Of a stretch of DNA of 64,000 nucleotides, positions 47,143 to 56,992 are shown piece after piece. The notes beneath the pieces were generated by a model that saw nothing but the letters and a program-made list of their open reading frames with translations, was not told where the DNA came from and did no database searches. A program made the translations under genes and the position numbers. This DNA is from Streptomyces sp. SPB162 (GTDB lineage Bacteria; Actinomycetota; Actinomycetes; Streptomycetales; Streptomycetaceae): assembly GCF_029504575.1 (NCBI RefSeq), contig NZ_JAQFII010000001.1:4161001-4225000 (forward strand). Direction: 5' to 3'. The stretch's first letter is position 1, and every line of letters begins with the position of its first letter.

Positions 47143-47694
47143 GTGAGCATCGATCCGTCCTCGATTCCGAATTTCGGGGGCCAGCCGGACCCCGAGCAGA
47201 ACGGCCCCGCTGCCGGCGCGGTCATCCCCGACCAGGACCTGGTCAAGCAGCTGCTCGAACAGATGGAGCTGAAGTTCGTCGTCGACGACGAGGGTGACCT
47301 CGCGGCGCCGTGGGAGGAATTCCGCGCGTACTTCATGTTCCGTGGCGAGGAGGACCAGCAGATCTTCGCGGTCCGGACCTTCTACGACCGGCCGTACACC
47401 GTCGATGACAAGCCGCAGCTGCACGAGGTCATCGACGACTGGAACCGCCGCACCCTGTGGCCGAAGGTCTACACGCACACGCACGACGACGGCTCCGTCC
47501 GCCTCATCGGCGAGGCGCAGATGCTGATCGGCCTGGGCGTCAACCTGGAGCACTTCGTCTCCAGCACGGTCAGCTGGGTACGCGCCTCGATCGAGTTCGA
47601 CAAGTGGGTCGTGGAGACCCTCGGACTGGAGAAGGACGTGGACGCCGACGGCGGCCCCAAGGGCGACGAAGGCACCGACGGCGACAACGCCTGA
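47143..47694 (+). CDS. YbjN domain protein
   Basis: 183 residues from GTG 47143 (AGGGA eight bases upstream). Residues ~30-160 match the YbjN pattern seen in actinobacteria: LVKQLLEQMELKFVVDDEGD, FRAYFMFRGEEDQQIFAVRT, WNRRTLWPKVYTHTHDDGSV, GLGVNLEHFVSSTVSW. YbjN is a type III-chaperone-like fold of uncertain role. The C-terminus is acidic. It follows clpB but is separated by a terminator and converges with the glycosyltransferase gene. Confidence 0.8.
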   Translation: MSIDPSSIPNFGGQPDPEQNGPAAGAVIPDQDLVKQLLEQMELKFVVDDEGDLAAPWEEFRAYFMFRGEEDQQIFAVRTFYDRPYTVDDKPQLHEVIDDWNRRTLWPKVYTHTHDDGSVRLIGEAQMLIGLGVNLEHFVSSTVSWVRASIEFDKWVVETLGLEKDVDADGGPKGDEGTDGDNA

Positions 47695-47715
47695 CGCCTC
47701 GGTCCCCCGCGGGGA

Positions 47716-48930
47716 TCAGACCGGCGCGGAGACGACCGTCAGCAGGTACGTCCCGTAGAAGAACGAGAGCCCGGCCAGCGCGGCCACCGCTACGGCGGCG
47801 GTGCGCGGCCGGGCTTTCGCCAGTGCCAGGGCGGCCGGGATCAGCAGCGGGAAGGCCGGCAGCAGGAAGCGCGGCTTGGATCCGAAGAAGTGCGAGCCGC
47901 CCAACGCGATGATCACGAGTACGACCGAGTAGACCGCCAGCGGCAGCGGGACACGGTCCAGCAGCGTCAGGGCGAGCAGCAGCAGCGCGGCCGCGATGAT
48001 CGCGACGACCACGTAGCTCATGAGCCGGTCGCTGCCGAGGATCAGGTGCCTGGTGTACTCCAGGGAGCTGCGGCCGAAGTCGAACCGCGAGCCCCAGCGG
48101 CCCTGCACGTCGAAGTACCCGAGCGGTCGGCCCGTCTGCAGCCCCACCCAGCCGACGTATCCGCACCAGCCCAGCGGCGCGACCAGCGCGGCCGCCCAGG
48201 CCGCGCGGTCCTGCGGCAGCCCGGCCCGGCGGCGAGCCCAGGCGTCGGCGGCGACGGTGACGGCGACGGCCGCGGCCACCGCGATGCCGTTCGGGCGGGC
48301 CAGCCCGGCGAGCAGCGCCGGCACACCCGAGAGGAGCCACCGCCGGGTGAGCAGCGCGTAGAGCGCCCAGGCGGCGCAGGCGGTCAGCAGCGATTCGGTG
48401 TACGCCATCGTCAGCACGACGGAGTGCGGCAGCAGCCCCCACAGCAGCACCAGGGCGATCCCGGCCCGGCGGCCGTGCAGGTGCTCGCCGATCGCGTAGA
48501 TCCCCCACACGGCCAGGGCGGCGGCGCTCCAGGCGATGAGCAGCGCCGTGTTGATCCGGCCGAAGGGCAGGACGGCGTCGCCGGCCCTGATCAGCGCCGG
48601 GTAGAGCGGGAAGAACGCCAGGTCGCTGTAGCTCATGCCCGGTGTGCCGGTGGACGGGAAGAACGTTCCGTAGCCCCATTCGGCGATCCGCTCGTACCAG
48701 CGCGCGTCCCAGCTCTGCCCGAAGAGGCTGCGCGGGTGCAGCCCGACCCGCAGCGCCCACGCCGTCACCAGCACGCCGCCGACCAGCCGGCCGGCGGCGA
48801 AGAGGATCAGCGCGGGGGCGGCCCGGCGCAGGGAGCCGTGCCGGGCGGGCGCGCGACCGGGCACCGGGTCGCGCTCGGCGTGCGACCCGGTGGTTCGGGG
48901 GCTGGACGGGACCGGCTCGGCCGTGTGCAC
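47716..48930 (-). CDS. PIG-V-type membrane mannosyltransferase
   Basis: 404 residues from GTG 48930 (AAAGGAG upstream), preferred over a longer frame to 49074. About nine to ten membrane spans. The first extracytoplasmic loop has SWDARWYERIAEWGYG, the DxRWY-like catalytic-loop motif of PIG-V/GT76-related mannosyltransferases that use lipid-linked sugars. FFPLYPALIR and ARPNGIAVA are also typical. It probably mannosylates a lipid, glycan or protein outside the membrane. It converges with the YbjN gene. Confidence 0.75.
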   Translation of the reverse strand: MHTAEPVPSSPRTTGSHAERDPVPGRAPARHGSLRRAAPALILFAAGRLVGGVLVTAWALRVGLHPRSLFGQSWDARWYERIAEWGYGTFFPSTGTPGMSYSDLAFFPLYPALIRAGDAVLPFGRINTALLIAWSAAALAVWGIYAIGEHLHGRRAGIALVLLWGLLPHSVVLTMAYTESLLTACAAWALYALLTRRWLLSGVPALLAGLARPNGIAVAAAVAVTVAADAWARRRAGLPQDRAAWAAALVAPLGWCGYVGWVGLQTGRPLGYFDVQGRWGSRFDFGRSSLEYTRHLILGSDRLMSYVVVAIIAAALLLLALTLLDRVPLPLAVYSVVLVIIALGGSHFFGSKPRFLLPAFPLLIPAALALAKARPRTAAVAVAALAGLSFFYGTYLLTVVSAPV

Positions 48931-49210
48931 CGTACCGCTCCTTTCGGCCCGGTCGGGGCGCCGTCGGGTCCGCCCGGCTCCGCTCGGAGCGGCGGGTATG
49001 ACGGTACGACTATGCGTGCTTATGTGCCGATCATCCTGCTCGCAACGTGCTGCCGGGCGTACGCGGAGTAGCAATCACCCGCTCGGCGGAGACCCTTGCC
49101 CGGCCCGGGGGGCGGGAGCATCCTGGAATCGAACGGTGTCGCAAGAGGGCTTCGGCAGAACACCGTTGGGCGCGGACACCGCAGCGTCAGCCTGTCAGGG
49201 GAAGCGCGAG

Positions 49211-49994
49211 ATGGTGGATACCAAGGTCACTGAACTGATCCGGGTCCTGGTCCTGAGTGGCGGTCAGGGACCACCGCGGGACTGGGCCAGGGTCTGCGCG
49301 CAGGTGCTCGACGTGGACGGCATCGCGATCTCGGTGGCCTCGGAGGGCACGGAGCTGCTGTGGTTCAGCGACGCGGAGAGCGCACGGCTGGACGATCTGC
49401 AGTTCACGCTCGGCGAAGGACCCAGCGTGGAGGCGGCAAGGGACGGCTCGCTGAACCTGGAGTCCAATCTGGAGCGTGCGTTCGGGGAGCGCTGGCCCGC
49501 CTTCGTCCCCGCCGCGGTCGACTCGGGGGTGCTGGCGGTCTTCGCCTTCCCGCTGCGGCTCGGGGCGATCTGCTTCGGCGCGATGACCGGCCACCGGCAC
49601 CGGCCGGGGCCGCTGGGCGAGCAGGCCGTCGCGGACGCGCTGACCATCGCCGACGCGATGGCCGTCTACCTGCTGGCGCTGGGGCCGCGCGAGACGGGCC
49701 CCGCCGTCCTCGCCACCGGGACGGGGACCGGGCACCCGGCCGGCAGGGAGAGCGCCGGCGACAACGGGACCCGTGGTTTCGGAACCGGGTTTCTGACCGG
49801 GTTCGGGGGACCTGCACCGCGCGGAGGTGCACCAGGCGGCCGGGATCAGCAGCGTCCGGCTGGACGTGCCGCTGCCGGAGGCACTGGTGCGGTTACGCGC
49901 CTACGCGTACGCCGAGGGGCGGCCCATCCTCGACGTGGCCCGCGACATCATCAGCAACCGTCTGTACCTGCCCCGTGATCCGGAGGCGCCGTGA
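49211..49994 (+). pseudogene. GAF-ANTAR regulator with one-base insertion in a G run
   Basis: From ATG 49211 a GAF domain (residues ~15-160: VDGIAISVASEGTELLWFSD, TLGEGPSVEA, FAFPLRLGAICFGAM) runs into a frame break at the GGGGG of 49805-49809. Removing one G gives FGDLHRAEVHQAAGISSVRL and EALVRLRAYAYAEGRPILDV, the RNA-binding ANTAR domain, up to TGA 49992-49994. That stop overlaps the next gene's GTG, so the downstream frame is real. ANTAR proteins act as transcription antiterminators. It is a pseudogene or a homopolymer error. Confidence 0.75.
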
Positions 49995-50797
49995 CGGACG
50001 GGGACCGGACCAGGACCGACCGGGGCGAGGCCGTGCAGCGCGCGACCCCGGGACCACATGCGGCGGCAGGGAGGAAGGCGGGCATGGACCGGGAACAACG
50101 ACTGGCCGACGTCTTCGTCGAGCTGGCGGACACGCTGATCGACGACTTCGACATCATCGACTTCCTCCATCAGCTGTCCATTCGGTGCGTGGAGCTGCTG
50201 GAGGTGTCGGCCGCCGCGATCATGCTCGCGCTGCCCGGCGCCAACCTCCAGCCGGCCGCCACCTCCGACAACCGGGCCGAGGTCTCCGACCTGCTGGCGC
50301 TGAACCAGCGCGAGGGCCCGGCGCTGGACTGCTACCGCACCGGGGCGCCGGTCGGGCCGTTCGACGTCGCCCGCTCCACGCCGCAGTGGCCGGCCTTCGC
50401 GGGCCAGGCGCGCCGGGCCGGGTTCGGCGTGGTCTGCGCGCTGCCGATGCGGCTGCGCCGCGAGGTGATCGGCTCGCTGCTCCTGCTGCGCACCGGCGCG
50501 GCGCCGCTGAGCGGCGCCGACGTCCGGCTGGCACAGGCGCTGGCGGACGCCGCCACGATCGGCATCCTGCACCAGCAGACGCTGCGCCGGCACGCGGCGC
50601 TCACCACCCAGCTGCACACCGCCCTGCACAGCAGGATCGCGATCGAACAGGCCAAGGGCGTGCTGGCCGCCCGCTGGGGCACCACGGTGGACGAGGCGTT
50701 CCACGCGATGCGCCGCCACGCCCGCGCCAAGCGCCGGCTGCTCAGCGATGTCGCGCACGACATCGTCATCGGCGGGTTCCAGCCCGAACGCGTCTAG
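49991..50797 (+). CDS. GAF-ANTAR regulator
   Basis: 268 residues from GTG 49991, overlapping the upstream stop (GTGA); an internal ATG at residue 32 is an alternative start. GAF domain ~45-190 (LLEVSAAAIMLALPGANLQP, GVVCALPMRLRREVIGSLLL). The C-terminal ANTAR domain (~205-260) reads ALHSRIAIEQAKGVLAARWG then AFHAMRRHARAKRRLLSDVA, with the expected aromatic/alanine pattern. It is a putative signal-dependent antiterminator, translationally coupled to the preceding GAF-ANTAR gene; the two may heterodimerise. Confidence 0.88.
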   Translation: MTDGDRTRTDRGEAVQRATPGPHAAAGRKAGMDREQRLADVFVELADTLIDDFDIIDFLHQLSIRCVELLEVSAAAIMLALPGANLQPAATSDNRAEVSDLLALNQREGPALDCYRTGAPVGPFDVARSTPQWPAFAGQARRAGFGVVCALPMRLRREVIGSLLLLRTGAAPLSGADVRLAQALADAATIGILHQQTLRRHAALTTQLHTALHSRIAIEQAKGVLAARWGTTVDEAFHAMRRHARAKRRLLSDVAHDIVIGGFQPERV

Positions 50798-50890
50798 TAG
50801 TCCCCCTGCGGACCGTCCACCGCCGCCTATCGTGAGCCTTCTGTCGCGGGCTCGCATGGGCTCGCGTGGGCTCAGGGAAGTGGGGAACGC

Positions 50891-52059
50891 ATGGGTGAGT
50901 GGAGTCCGGCCGCGCGGGCGCGGGGCGTCGGAACGTCGATCTTCACCGAGATGACGGAGCTGGCCAGGAGGACCGGGGCCGTCAACCTGGGACAGGGAGT
51001 GCCGGAGCTGGACAGCCCCTCGACGCTGCTCAAGGACGTGGCGGAGGCCGTGCTCGCGGGCAGCAACCAGTACCCGCCCGCCACCGGCTTCCCGGCGCTG
51101 CGCACCGCCGTCGCCGAACACCAGTTGCGGCGCTACGGGCTCGACTACCGGCCGGACGGCGAGGTGCTGGTCACCACCGGTGCCACCGAGGCCATCGCGG
51201 CGGCGCTGCTCGCGCTCTGCGACCCCGGTGACGAGATCCTGGCCTTCGATCCCTGCTACGACGCCTATCCCGCCGCTGCCCGGCTCAGCGGCGCCACCCT
51301 GGTCGGCGCGTCCCGCTGGAGGCCGACGGCGACGGCTTCGTCATGAACGCCGACGCGCTGCGCGCCGCCGTGACGCCCAGGACCCGGGTCCTGGTGCTCA
51401 ACACCCCGCACAATCCGGTGGGCAAGGTGTTCACGGCCGCGGAGCTGGACGAGATCGCGGACGTCTGCCGGGAGCACTCGCTCACCGTGGTGACCGACGA
51501 GGTGTACGAGCACCTCGTCTACGACGGGACCCCGCACCGGACGATCGCGGCGCTGCCCGGCATGCGGGAGCGGACGCTGGTCATCTCCTCGGCGGGCAAG
51601 ACCTTCAACGTCACCGGCTGGAAGGTCGGCTGGATCTGCGGTCCGGCCCCGCTCGTCGCCGCGGTCGGATCCGTCAAGCAGTTCCTCACCTACGCCTCCG
51701 GCACTCCGTACCAGGAGGCGCTGGCCCGGATGCTCGGCTCCGTCGAGGAGTGGGCGGCGGAGCTGCGCGACACCCTGCGCGCCAACCGCGACCTGCTGAG
51801 CGACGGCCTGAAGCAGGCCGGGTTGCGCCCGTACCGCGCGGAGGCCGGGTACTTCCTCCAGGCGGACGTACGGCCCTGGGGTTATGCGGACGGGGTGGCG
51901 TTCTGCCGGGAACTGCCGGACCGGGCGGGCGTCGTCGCGATTCCGACGTCGGCTTTCTACCAGGGGCAGGACGCTCCTTCGTGGCTTGTTCGATTTTCCT
52001 TCTGCAAGCGCGAGGAATCGGTGCGCGCCGCGGTGGATCAACTGGTCCGGGCGCGCTGA
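50891..52059 (+). pseudogene. PLP-dependent class I/II aminotransferase, frame-broken
   Basis: The N-terminal half starts at ATG 50891 (VNLGQGVPELDSPSTLLKDV, QYPPATGFPALRTAVAEHQL, LVTTGATEAIAAALLAL). It loses frame near 51310-51325. The C-terminal half continues in another frame with PLEADGDGFVMNADALRAAV, NTPHNPVGKVFT, TDEVYEHLVYDG, the PLP lysine region SSAGKTFNVTGWKVGW and RFSFCK. The span is 1169 nt, one base short or two over. Intact, it would be a ~390-residue aspartate/kynurenine-type aminotransferase. The break is a real mutation or a sequence error. Confidence 0.85.
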
Positions 52060-52179
52060 GTTCACGGTAATAGGGTCCGAACCTCTGGACTTCCTCAACT
52101 CTGCTTTCGGGGGGATTCGGCTGGGGCATCACCGTCGCACGAAGAAGTTCACAGCTCACGAAGACGGGGGGCGGGGAAG

Positions 52180-52491
52180 ATGAGTGCATTCCTCGTTGGT
52201 CTCACACTGGTCGTCATCATCGCCGTGGCGCTGGGCGTGAGCGCCCGGCAGCAATCGGTGAACCGGCGCAAGGCCCGGGGGCGCGGCCGGAGTCGGGTGA
52301 ACGCGGCGGCCGGCGGCAGCACCAGCTGGTGGGCGTCCGGGGACTCGGGCGACGGCGGCCACCACGGCGGGGGCGGTCACCACGGCGGAGGTGGTCACGA
52401 CGGCGGGGGCGGCCACCACTCCTGCGGCGGCGGGCATTCCTGCGGCGGGGGCTCGTCCTGCGGGGGTGGCGGGGGCTGCGGAAGCAGCTGA
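52180..52491 (+). CDS. Small membrane-anchored Gly/His/Cys-rich protein
   Basis: 103 residues from ATG 52180 with GGGGAAG upstream. An N-terminal membrane span (SAFLVGLTLVVIIAVALGVS) is followed by a basic segment (RRKARGRGRSR). The tail is composed of GGGGHH repeats, then SCGGGHSCGGGSSCGGGGGC. The His and Cys content suggests metal binding outside or beneath the membrane. It precedes the DUF2617 and spermidine-synthase-like genes, in the same direction. No family name is certain. Confidence 0.65.
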   Translation: MSAFLVGLTLVVIIAVALGVSARQQSVNRRKARGRGRSRVNAAAGGSTSWWASGDSGDGGHHGGGGHHGGGGHDGGGGHHSCGGGHSCGGGSSCGGGGGCGSS

Positions 52492-52757
52492 TCGGAATTG
52501 CGTGTGGCCCCTGGCCATTCGCATATGCGCCCGGCGGAACCGTCACCCGTCGGGCGCTGTTGTGGTGAACACCTGAACCGTTACGCGCTCTTGGGGATGT
52601 AAAGCGCCCGTAGTTGGGTAAAACGCTGGGGGCACCCCGCGTTTCATGATTCCGTATCTACCGGACCCCACGTGGGCACGAGCCGACGTATGTTCCCGCC
52701 AGAACCCCGCTGGTGCGAGTCGGCCCACCATCCACTGCGTGCTTGCGGAGCCGACCC

Positions 52758-53279
52758 ATGCTCACCACTCTCCATACCGCTTACACCGATACCCGTGCCG
52801 GAGACCTGGCCTGGTGTTTGGGCAAGGAAGCGCTACCCGCGCTCGCCCTGCTCGACCTCCGGCTCAGCGGCGCGGACCAGCCCCCGGTACAGGTGCAGAT
52901 GCGTCTGCTCGGCGCCTCCCACCAGGTACTCATCGACTCCGAGGACGGCGGTTGTTCGGAAACCGTCGCCTGCATCCCGGGAAGTCAGACTCCACTCCCT
53001 TTCGGTGTCGCCAAACGGATCGGCACCTGGGACTACGAATTCGCCGCACGGGTCGAGACGTTGTCGCGTGGCTCCTTCGCGGGCCGGGCTCAGGAACTGC
53101 TCGCACTCGTCGCGGACCATCCGCACGGCCTCGCGGGAACGTTTCCCGGAGATCCGCACGCTTTCACCGCGATGCTCGTCCAGTGCGGCGAGGGCAGCGT
53201 CCGGTGGCGCACCTGGCACGCGTATCCGCAGGAAGGGCGGTTGGTGGCGACAAGGTCGCGCATCAGTGCCCTTCCGTAG
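52758..53279 (+). CDS. DUF2617 protein
   Basis: 173 residues from ATG 52758 (GGAG ~10 bases upstream). Motifs LAWCLGKEALPALALLDLRL, VQVQMRLLGASHQVLIDSED and SVRWRTWHAYPQEGRLVATR are those of DUF2617, a cytosolic family of unknown function that is usually found beside a membrane spermidine-synthase-like gene, as here. Neighbours often include DUF350 and DUF4178 genes, which are not seen in this window. Confidence 0.8.
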   Translation: MLTTLHTAYTDTRAGDLAWCLGKEALPALALLDLRLSGADQPPVQVQMRLLGASHQVLIDSEDGGCSETVACIPGSQTPLPFGVAKRIGTWDYEFAARVETLSRGSFAGRAQELLALVADHPHGLAGTFPGDPHAFTAMLVQCGEGSVRWRTWHAYPQEGRLVATRSRISALP

Positions 53280-53491
53280 CCGGGCGGCGGGGGCGCGGGG
53301 AGCGGGGCGGCGAGCGGCCGGCGCGCGCCAGTCCGCGTCCCACGGAACGGAGTGCGCTTCGGCGGTCACGCTCGGAGCGCGCCGTTACGAGCCCTGGTGG
53401 TACGCGAGGCGCCCCCACGAGGCATCAAGTGCCGTGAAATGCACCCCTGTGGGTGACAATTGCGACCGCAACCCTGACATAGCGTTCATTC

Positions 53492-55081
53492 ATGATCGAC
53501 CAGACAAGTCGCCAGTCCGCCGTGCGGCTCCCCGTACCGGTCGGCCCGGCCCGTGCGCTGGTCCTCGCCGCCGTCTTCGTCTGCGCCGCCTGCGGGCTCG
53601 TCTACGAACTCGAACTCGTCGCCCTGGCCTCGTATCTCGTCGGTGACTCCGTCACCCAGGCCTCCGTCATCCTGTCGGTGATGGTCTTCGCCATGGGCGT
53701 CGGCTCCGTGCTCGCGAAGCACATACGGTGCGTCGCGGCCGTCGGCTTCGCGGCGGTGGAGGCGGCTCTCGCGCTGGTGGGCGGCCTCTCGGTGATGGCG
53801 CTGTACGCGTGCTTCGCATGGTTCGGGATGGCGCGTCCGGCGGTGATCGTCTGCGCGTTCGTCATCGGTGTGCTGATCGGCGCCGAGATCCCGCTGCTCA
53901 TGACGCTCATCCAGCGGATCCGTCGGCAGGATGCCGGCGGCGCCGTCGCCGACCTGTTCGCCGCGGACTACGTCGGCGCGCTGTTCGGCGGACTCGCCTT
54001 CCCTTTCCTGCTGTTGCCGACGTTCGGGCAGCTCACCGGCGCGCTGGTCACCGGCGCGGTGAACGCGGTCGGGGGCGCCGCGATGGTGCTGTGGCTGTTC
54101 CGCGGCGACCTGACCCCGCGCGCCCGCAACCAGCTGCTCGTCGCCAACCTCGGCGTGCTGGCGGTGCTCGGCGCCGCCGCTCTGGCGGCAGGACCGTTCG
54201 AACAGGCCGCGCGGCGCGCGGTGTACGGCGGTGACGTGCGCGTCGCCGAGCAGACCGACGTGCAGGAGATCGTCCTCACCGGCGGCTCGGGCGCCCCCGT
54301 CCAGCTCTTCTTCGACGGGCGCCTACGGGTCTGCGGAGCCGACGAGTACCGCTACCACGAGGCGCTGGTGCACCCGGCGATGGCCGGCCGGCACTCCCGC
54401 GTCCTCATCCTCGGCGGCGGCGACGGCCTCGCGCTGCGCGAGGTGCTCCGGTACCCGGACGTCACGTCGGTGACCGTCGTCGACCTGGACGGCGAGCTGG
54501 TCCGGCTCGCCCGCACCGACACCGACCTCGTCGCGCTCAACCGGCACGCCTACGCGGACCCGCGGGTCCGCACCGTCACCGCCGACGCCTTCGACTGGCT
54601 GCGGGCCGACCGCCCGGGGCCGTACGACGTGATCCTCGCCGATCTGCCCGACCCGGGGATCTCGCGCAGCGCGAAGCTCTACTCCGAGGAGTTCTACGGT
54701 CTGGCCGGCCGCGCGCTGGCCCGGGACGGGCGGCTCGCCGTCCACGCGGGCTCCCCGAGCGCGTCCCCGCACGCCTACTGGACGATCGACGCGACGGTGC
54801 GGGCCACGGGGCTGCGCACCGTGCCGTACCTGACCGGCGGCCGGGACTGCGGGCCCCCGTCGGGACCCGACCGCTGGTCCGGCCGGGCCGACGCCGGCCC
54901 CACCGACTGGGGCTTCGTGCTGGCCTCGCGCGCGGGCCCCGAGCTGCGCCTCTCGTCGGACGCGCCACCGCTGCGTTCGCTGTCGCCGGCGATCCTGTGG
55001 TCACTGGGGGAGGCGGCCAGGGTCTCCCGCGAGGACGGGCTCCCGCCCTCCACGCTGATGCGACCGCGGGTGGGCGGATGA
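53492..55081 (+). CDS. Membrane spermidine synthase-like aminopropyltransferase
   Basis: 529 residues from ATG 53492. The N-terminal ~220 residues have about seven membrane spans ([36 protein letters not shown]). From ~265 a spermidine-synthase fold follows: [11 protein letters not shown], the SAM/dcSAM-binding [31 protein letters not shown], and the catalytic [12 protein letters not shown], then LYSEEFYGL. It would transfer an aminopropyl or related group; polyamine substrates are not proven for such membrane fusions. It probably works with DUF2617. Confidence 0.85.
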   Translation: MIDQTSRQSAVRLPVPVGPARALVLAAVFVCAACGLVYELELVALASYLVGDSVTQASVILSVMVFAMGVGSVLAKHIRCVAAVGFAAVEAALALVGGLSVMALYACFAWFGMARPAVIVCAFVIGVLIGAEIPLLMTLIQRIRRQDAGGAVADLFAADYVGALFGGLAFPFLLLPTFGQLTGALVTGAVNAVGGAAMVLWLFRGDLTPRARNQLLVANLGVLAVLGAAALAAGPFEQAARRAVYGGDVRVAEQTDVQEIVLTGGSGAPVQLFFDGRLRVCGADEYRYHEALVHPAMAGRHSRVLILGGGDGLALREVLRYPDVTSVTVVDLDGELVRLARTDTDLVALNRHAYADPRVRTVTADAFDWLRADRPGPYDVILADLPDPGISRSAKLYSEEFYGLAGRALARDGRLAVHAGSPSASPHAYWTIDATVRATGLRTVPYLTGGRDCGPPSGPDRWSGRADAGPTDWGFVLASRAGPELRLSSDAPPLRSLSPAILWSLGEAARVSREDGLPPSTLMRPRVGG

Positions 55082-55276
55082 CCGGCGTGACCGCCTCGCG
55101 TCCGGCCGCGTCGGCGGTTCTGCCTCCGGGGCACGGGAGATCTGCCTCCGGGGCCCGGAAGGTTCCGCTTCCGTGCCCGGAACCGCGGTGCGGTCCGGGA
55201 CCCGGCGCGGCCCGGTGACCATGCCGGGAGGTGCGACACGGTGCCCAGTGCGGCCGAGGGTCGGTAGGCTCCCCGC

Positions 55277-56083
55277 ATGGAGCATGAGGTGTTCGTTCCG
55301 GTCCTGGCGGAAACCATTCGGCAGGCACTCGCCGACCCGGCGCGCGTCGTGGCGAGCCTGCCCGGCTGGCAGGCCGACCCCGGCGGCGACGTTCTCACCG
55401 GCCGGCTGCGGGTGCGCGTCGGCGGTTCGACGATCACTTACCGCGGCTCGCTCCGCGTCACCGAGCGCGAGGGCGGCTTCTCCGTCGAGGGCGAGGGCGT
55501 CGAGGCCCGTGGCACCGGCACCGTGAAGTTCACTCTCGGCGTGCTCGTCGAGGAGGCCGACCAGGCCGTTCCCGGCACGATGTTCTCCTTCAACGGCAGC
55601 ACGACGGCCGAGGGGCGGCTCGCCACGTTCGATGACGGCGCCCGTGAGTCCGCGGCCCGCCGGCTCCTCGACCGCTTCACCGCGGAACTGACGGCCGGAC
55701 TCCCGGCACTGCCCGAGGAACCCGATGTCGTCGACGGCCTCGACGGCGCCGACGAGGGCGGGGAGTCGGAGGCGGCCGAGGAGATCGCGCTGGTCGAGGT
55801 GGAGCTGACCGACGAGGACGTGGAGGTCGACGTGGAGGTCCCGGAGACCGCCGCGGAGCTCGACGACCTCGAACCTCCGGCCGAGGCGGCGCACGCCCGC
55901 CGCACCATGATCGGCCGCAGCGCGGAGGAGGTCGACCACGCACCGCCGCGCGGCCGTTACGCCCCCGCGCCCTCCGCCGCGACCACCTCCACCACCGCGA
56001 CCCTGCGCTGGGCGGCGCCCGCCGCCGCGGTTCTGGTGGCCTCCGCCGTCGTCGTGGGCCGGGTCCTGCGGCGCCGCCGGTAG
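55277..56083 (+). CDS. SRPBCC (CoxG-like) protein with C-terminal membrane anchor
   Basis: 268 residues from ATG 55277. Residues ~1-150 have the SRPBCC/CoxG-like pattern (EHEVFVPVLAETIRQALADP, GRLRVRVGGSTITYRGSLRV, MFSFNGSTTAEGRLATFDDG, LLDRFTAELTAGLP). Then comes a long acidic linker (EIALVEVELTDEDVEVDVEV) and a single C-terminal span (AAPAAAVLVASAVVVGRVLR), so it is tail-anchored. The ligand is unknown. It is a free-standing gene between the aminopropyltransferase and aldose epimerase. Confidence 0.75.
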   Translation: MEHEVFVPVLAETIRQALADPARVVASLPGWQADPGGDVLTGRLRVRVGGSTITYRGSLRVTEREGGFSVEGEGVEARGTGTVKFTLGVLVEEADQAVPGTMFSFNGSTTAEGRLATFDDGARESAARRLLDRFTAELTAGLPALPEEPDVVDGLDGADEGGESEAAEEIALVEVELTDEDVEVDVEVPETAAELDDLEPPAEAAHARRTMIGRSAEEVDHAPPRGRYAPAPSAATTSTTATLRWAAPAAAVLVASAVVVGRVLRRRR

Positions 56084-56134
56084 CGGGCGGGGGCGGGGCG
56101 CCCGCGATCGCGGGGCAGGCCCTACGCTCACAGG

Positions 56135-56932
56135 GTGACGACTGGGAAGAAACTGACGGCGGGCGACGCCGAACTGACCGTGGTGCCGCAGGACGGCTGC
56201 CGGATCGCCTCGCTGACGGTCGGCGGGACCGAACTGCTGCGCCAGGGCGACCGGTACGGCGCGTTCATCATGGTGCCGTGGTGCGGCAGGACCGAGAACG
56301 GCCGGTTCCGCAACGGCGGAGTCGTCCACCAACTGCCGGTGGACGCGGCCCCGCACGCGATCCACGGCACCGGTCGCCACACCGCGTGGCGCGAGGCGCG
56401 GGGCGGTACGGACGTGGCGGCGTCCTACTACTTCGACCTGGCGGACCCCTGGCCGTACCGCGGCCGCGTCACGCAGACGCTCGAACTGGGTGAGAACGAG
56501 CTGCGGATGACCCTGTCGGTGGAGGCGTCCGACGACTCCTTCCCGGCCCAGGCCGGCTGGCACCCCTGGTTCCTGCGCAACCTCGGACAGGGCGGCCGCG
56601 ACGTCGAGGTGGAGTTCAGCCCCGCGTGGCAGGAGGAGCGCGGTGACGACCACCTGCCGACGGGCAAGCGCGTCGAGCCGAAGCCCGCGCCGTGGGACGA
56701 CTGCTTCGGCATGCCGGACGGCGTGGACGTGGCGCTGACCTGGCCGGGAGAGCTGCGGGTGCGGGTGACCAGTCCGACCGAGTGGGTCGTGGTCTACGAC
56801 GAGCAGCCCGAGGCCGTGTGCGTCGAACCGCAGTCCGGGCCGCCGAACGGTCTCAACACGCTGCCGCGCCTCGTCACCCCGATCGATCCGCTGGAGATCA
56901 CGACGGTCTGGTCCTGGGAGCGGCTGGGCTGA
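56135..56932 (+). CDS. Aldose 1-epimerase family protein
   Basis: 265 residues from GTG 56135. The galactose-mutarotase-type beta-sandwich shows IMVPWCGRTENGRF, the His ligands in HAIHGTGRHTAW and QAGWHPWFLR, and a C-terminal VCVEPQSGPPNGLN with the catalytic Glu. It interconverts alpha and beta anomers of aldoses, or of hexose-6-phosphates in some members. It lies 60 bp ahead of pyrE and may be co-transcribed. Confidence 0.88.
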   Translation: MTTGKKLTAGDAELTVVPQDGCRIASLTVGGTELLRQGDRYGAFIMVPWCGRTENGRFRNGGVVHQLPVDAAPHAIHGTGRHTAWREARGGTDVAASYYFDLADPWPYRGRVTQTLELGENELRMTLSVEASDDSFPAQAGWHPWFLRNLGQGGRDVEVEFSPAWQEERGDDHLPTGKRVEPKPAPWDDCFGMPDGVDVALTWPGELRVRVTSPTEWVVVYDEQPEAVCVEPQSGPPNGLNTLPRLVTPIDPLEITTVWSWERLG

Positions 56933-56992
56933 CCGGTCGGTCGACCGGCTCGGATTCCGCCCGAGCCCGTGGCGGCGGCTAATCTCGACGCC

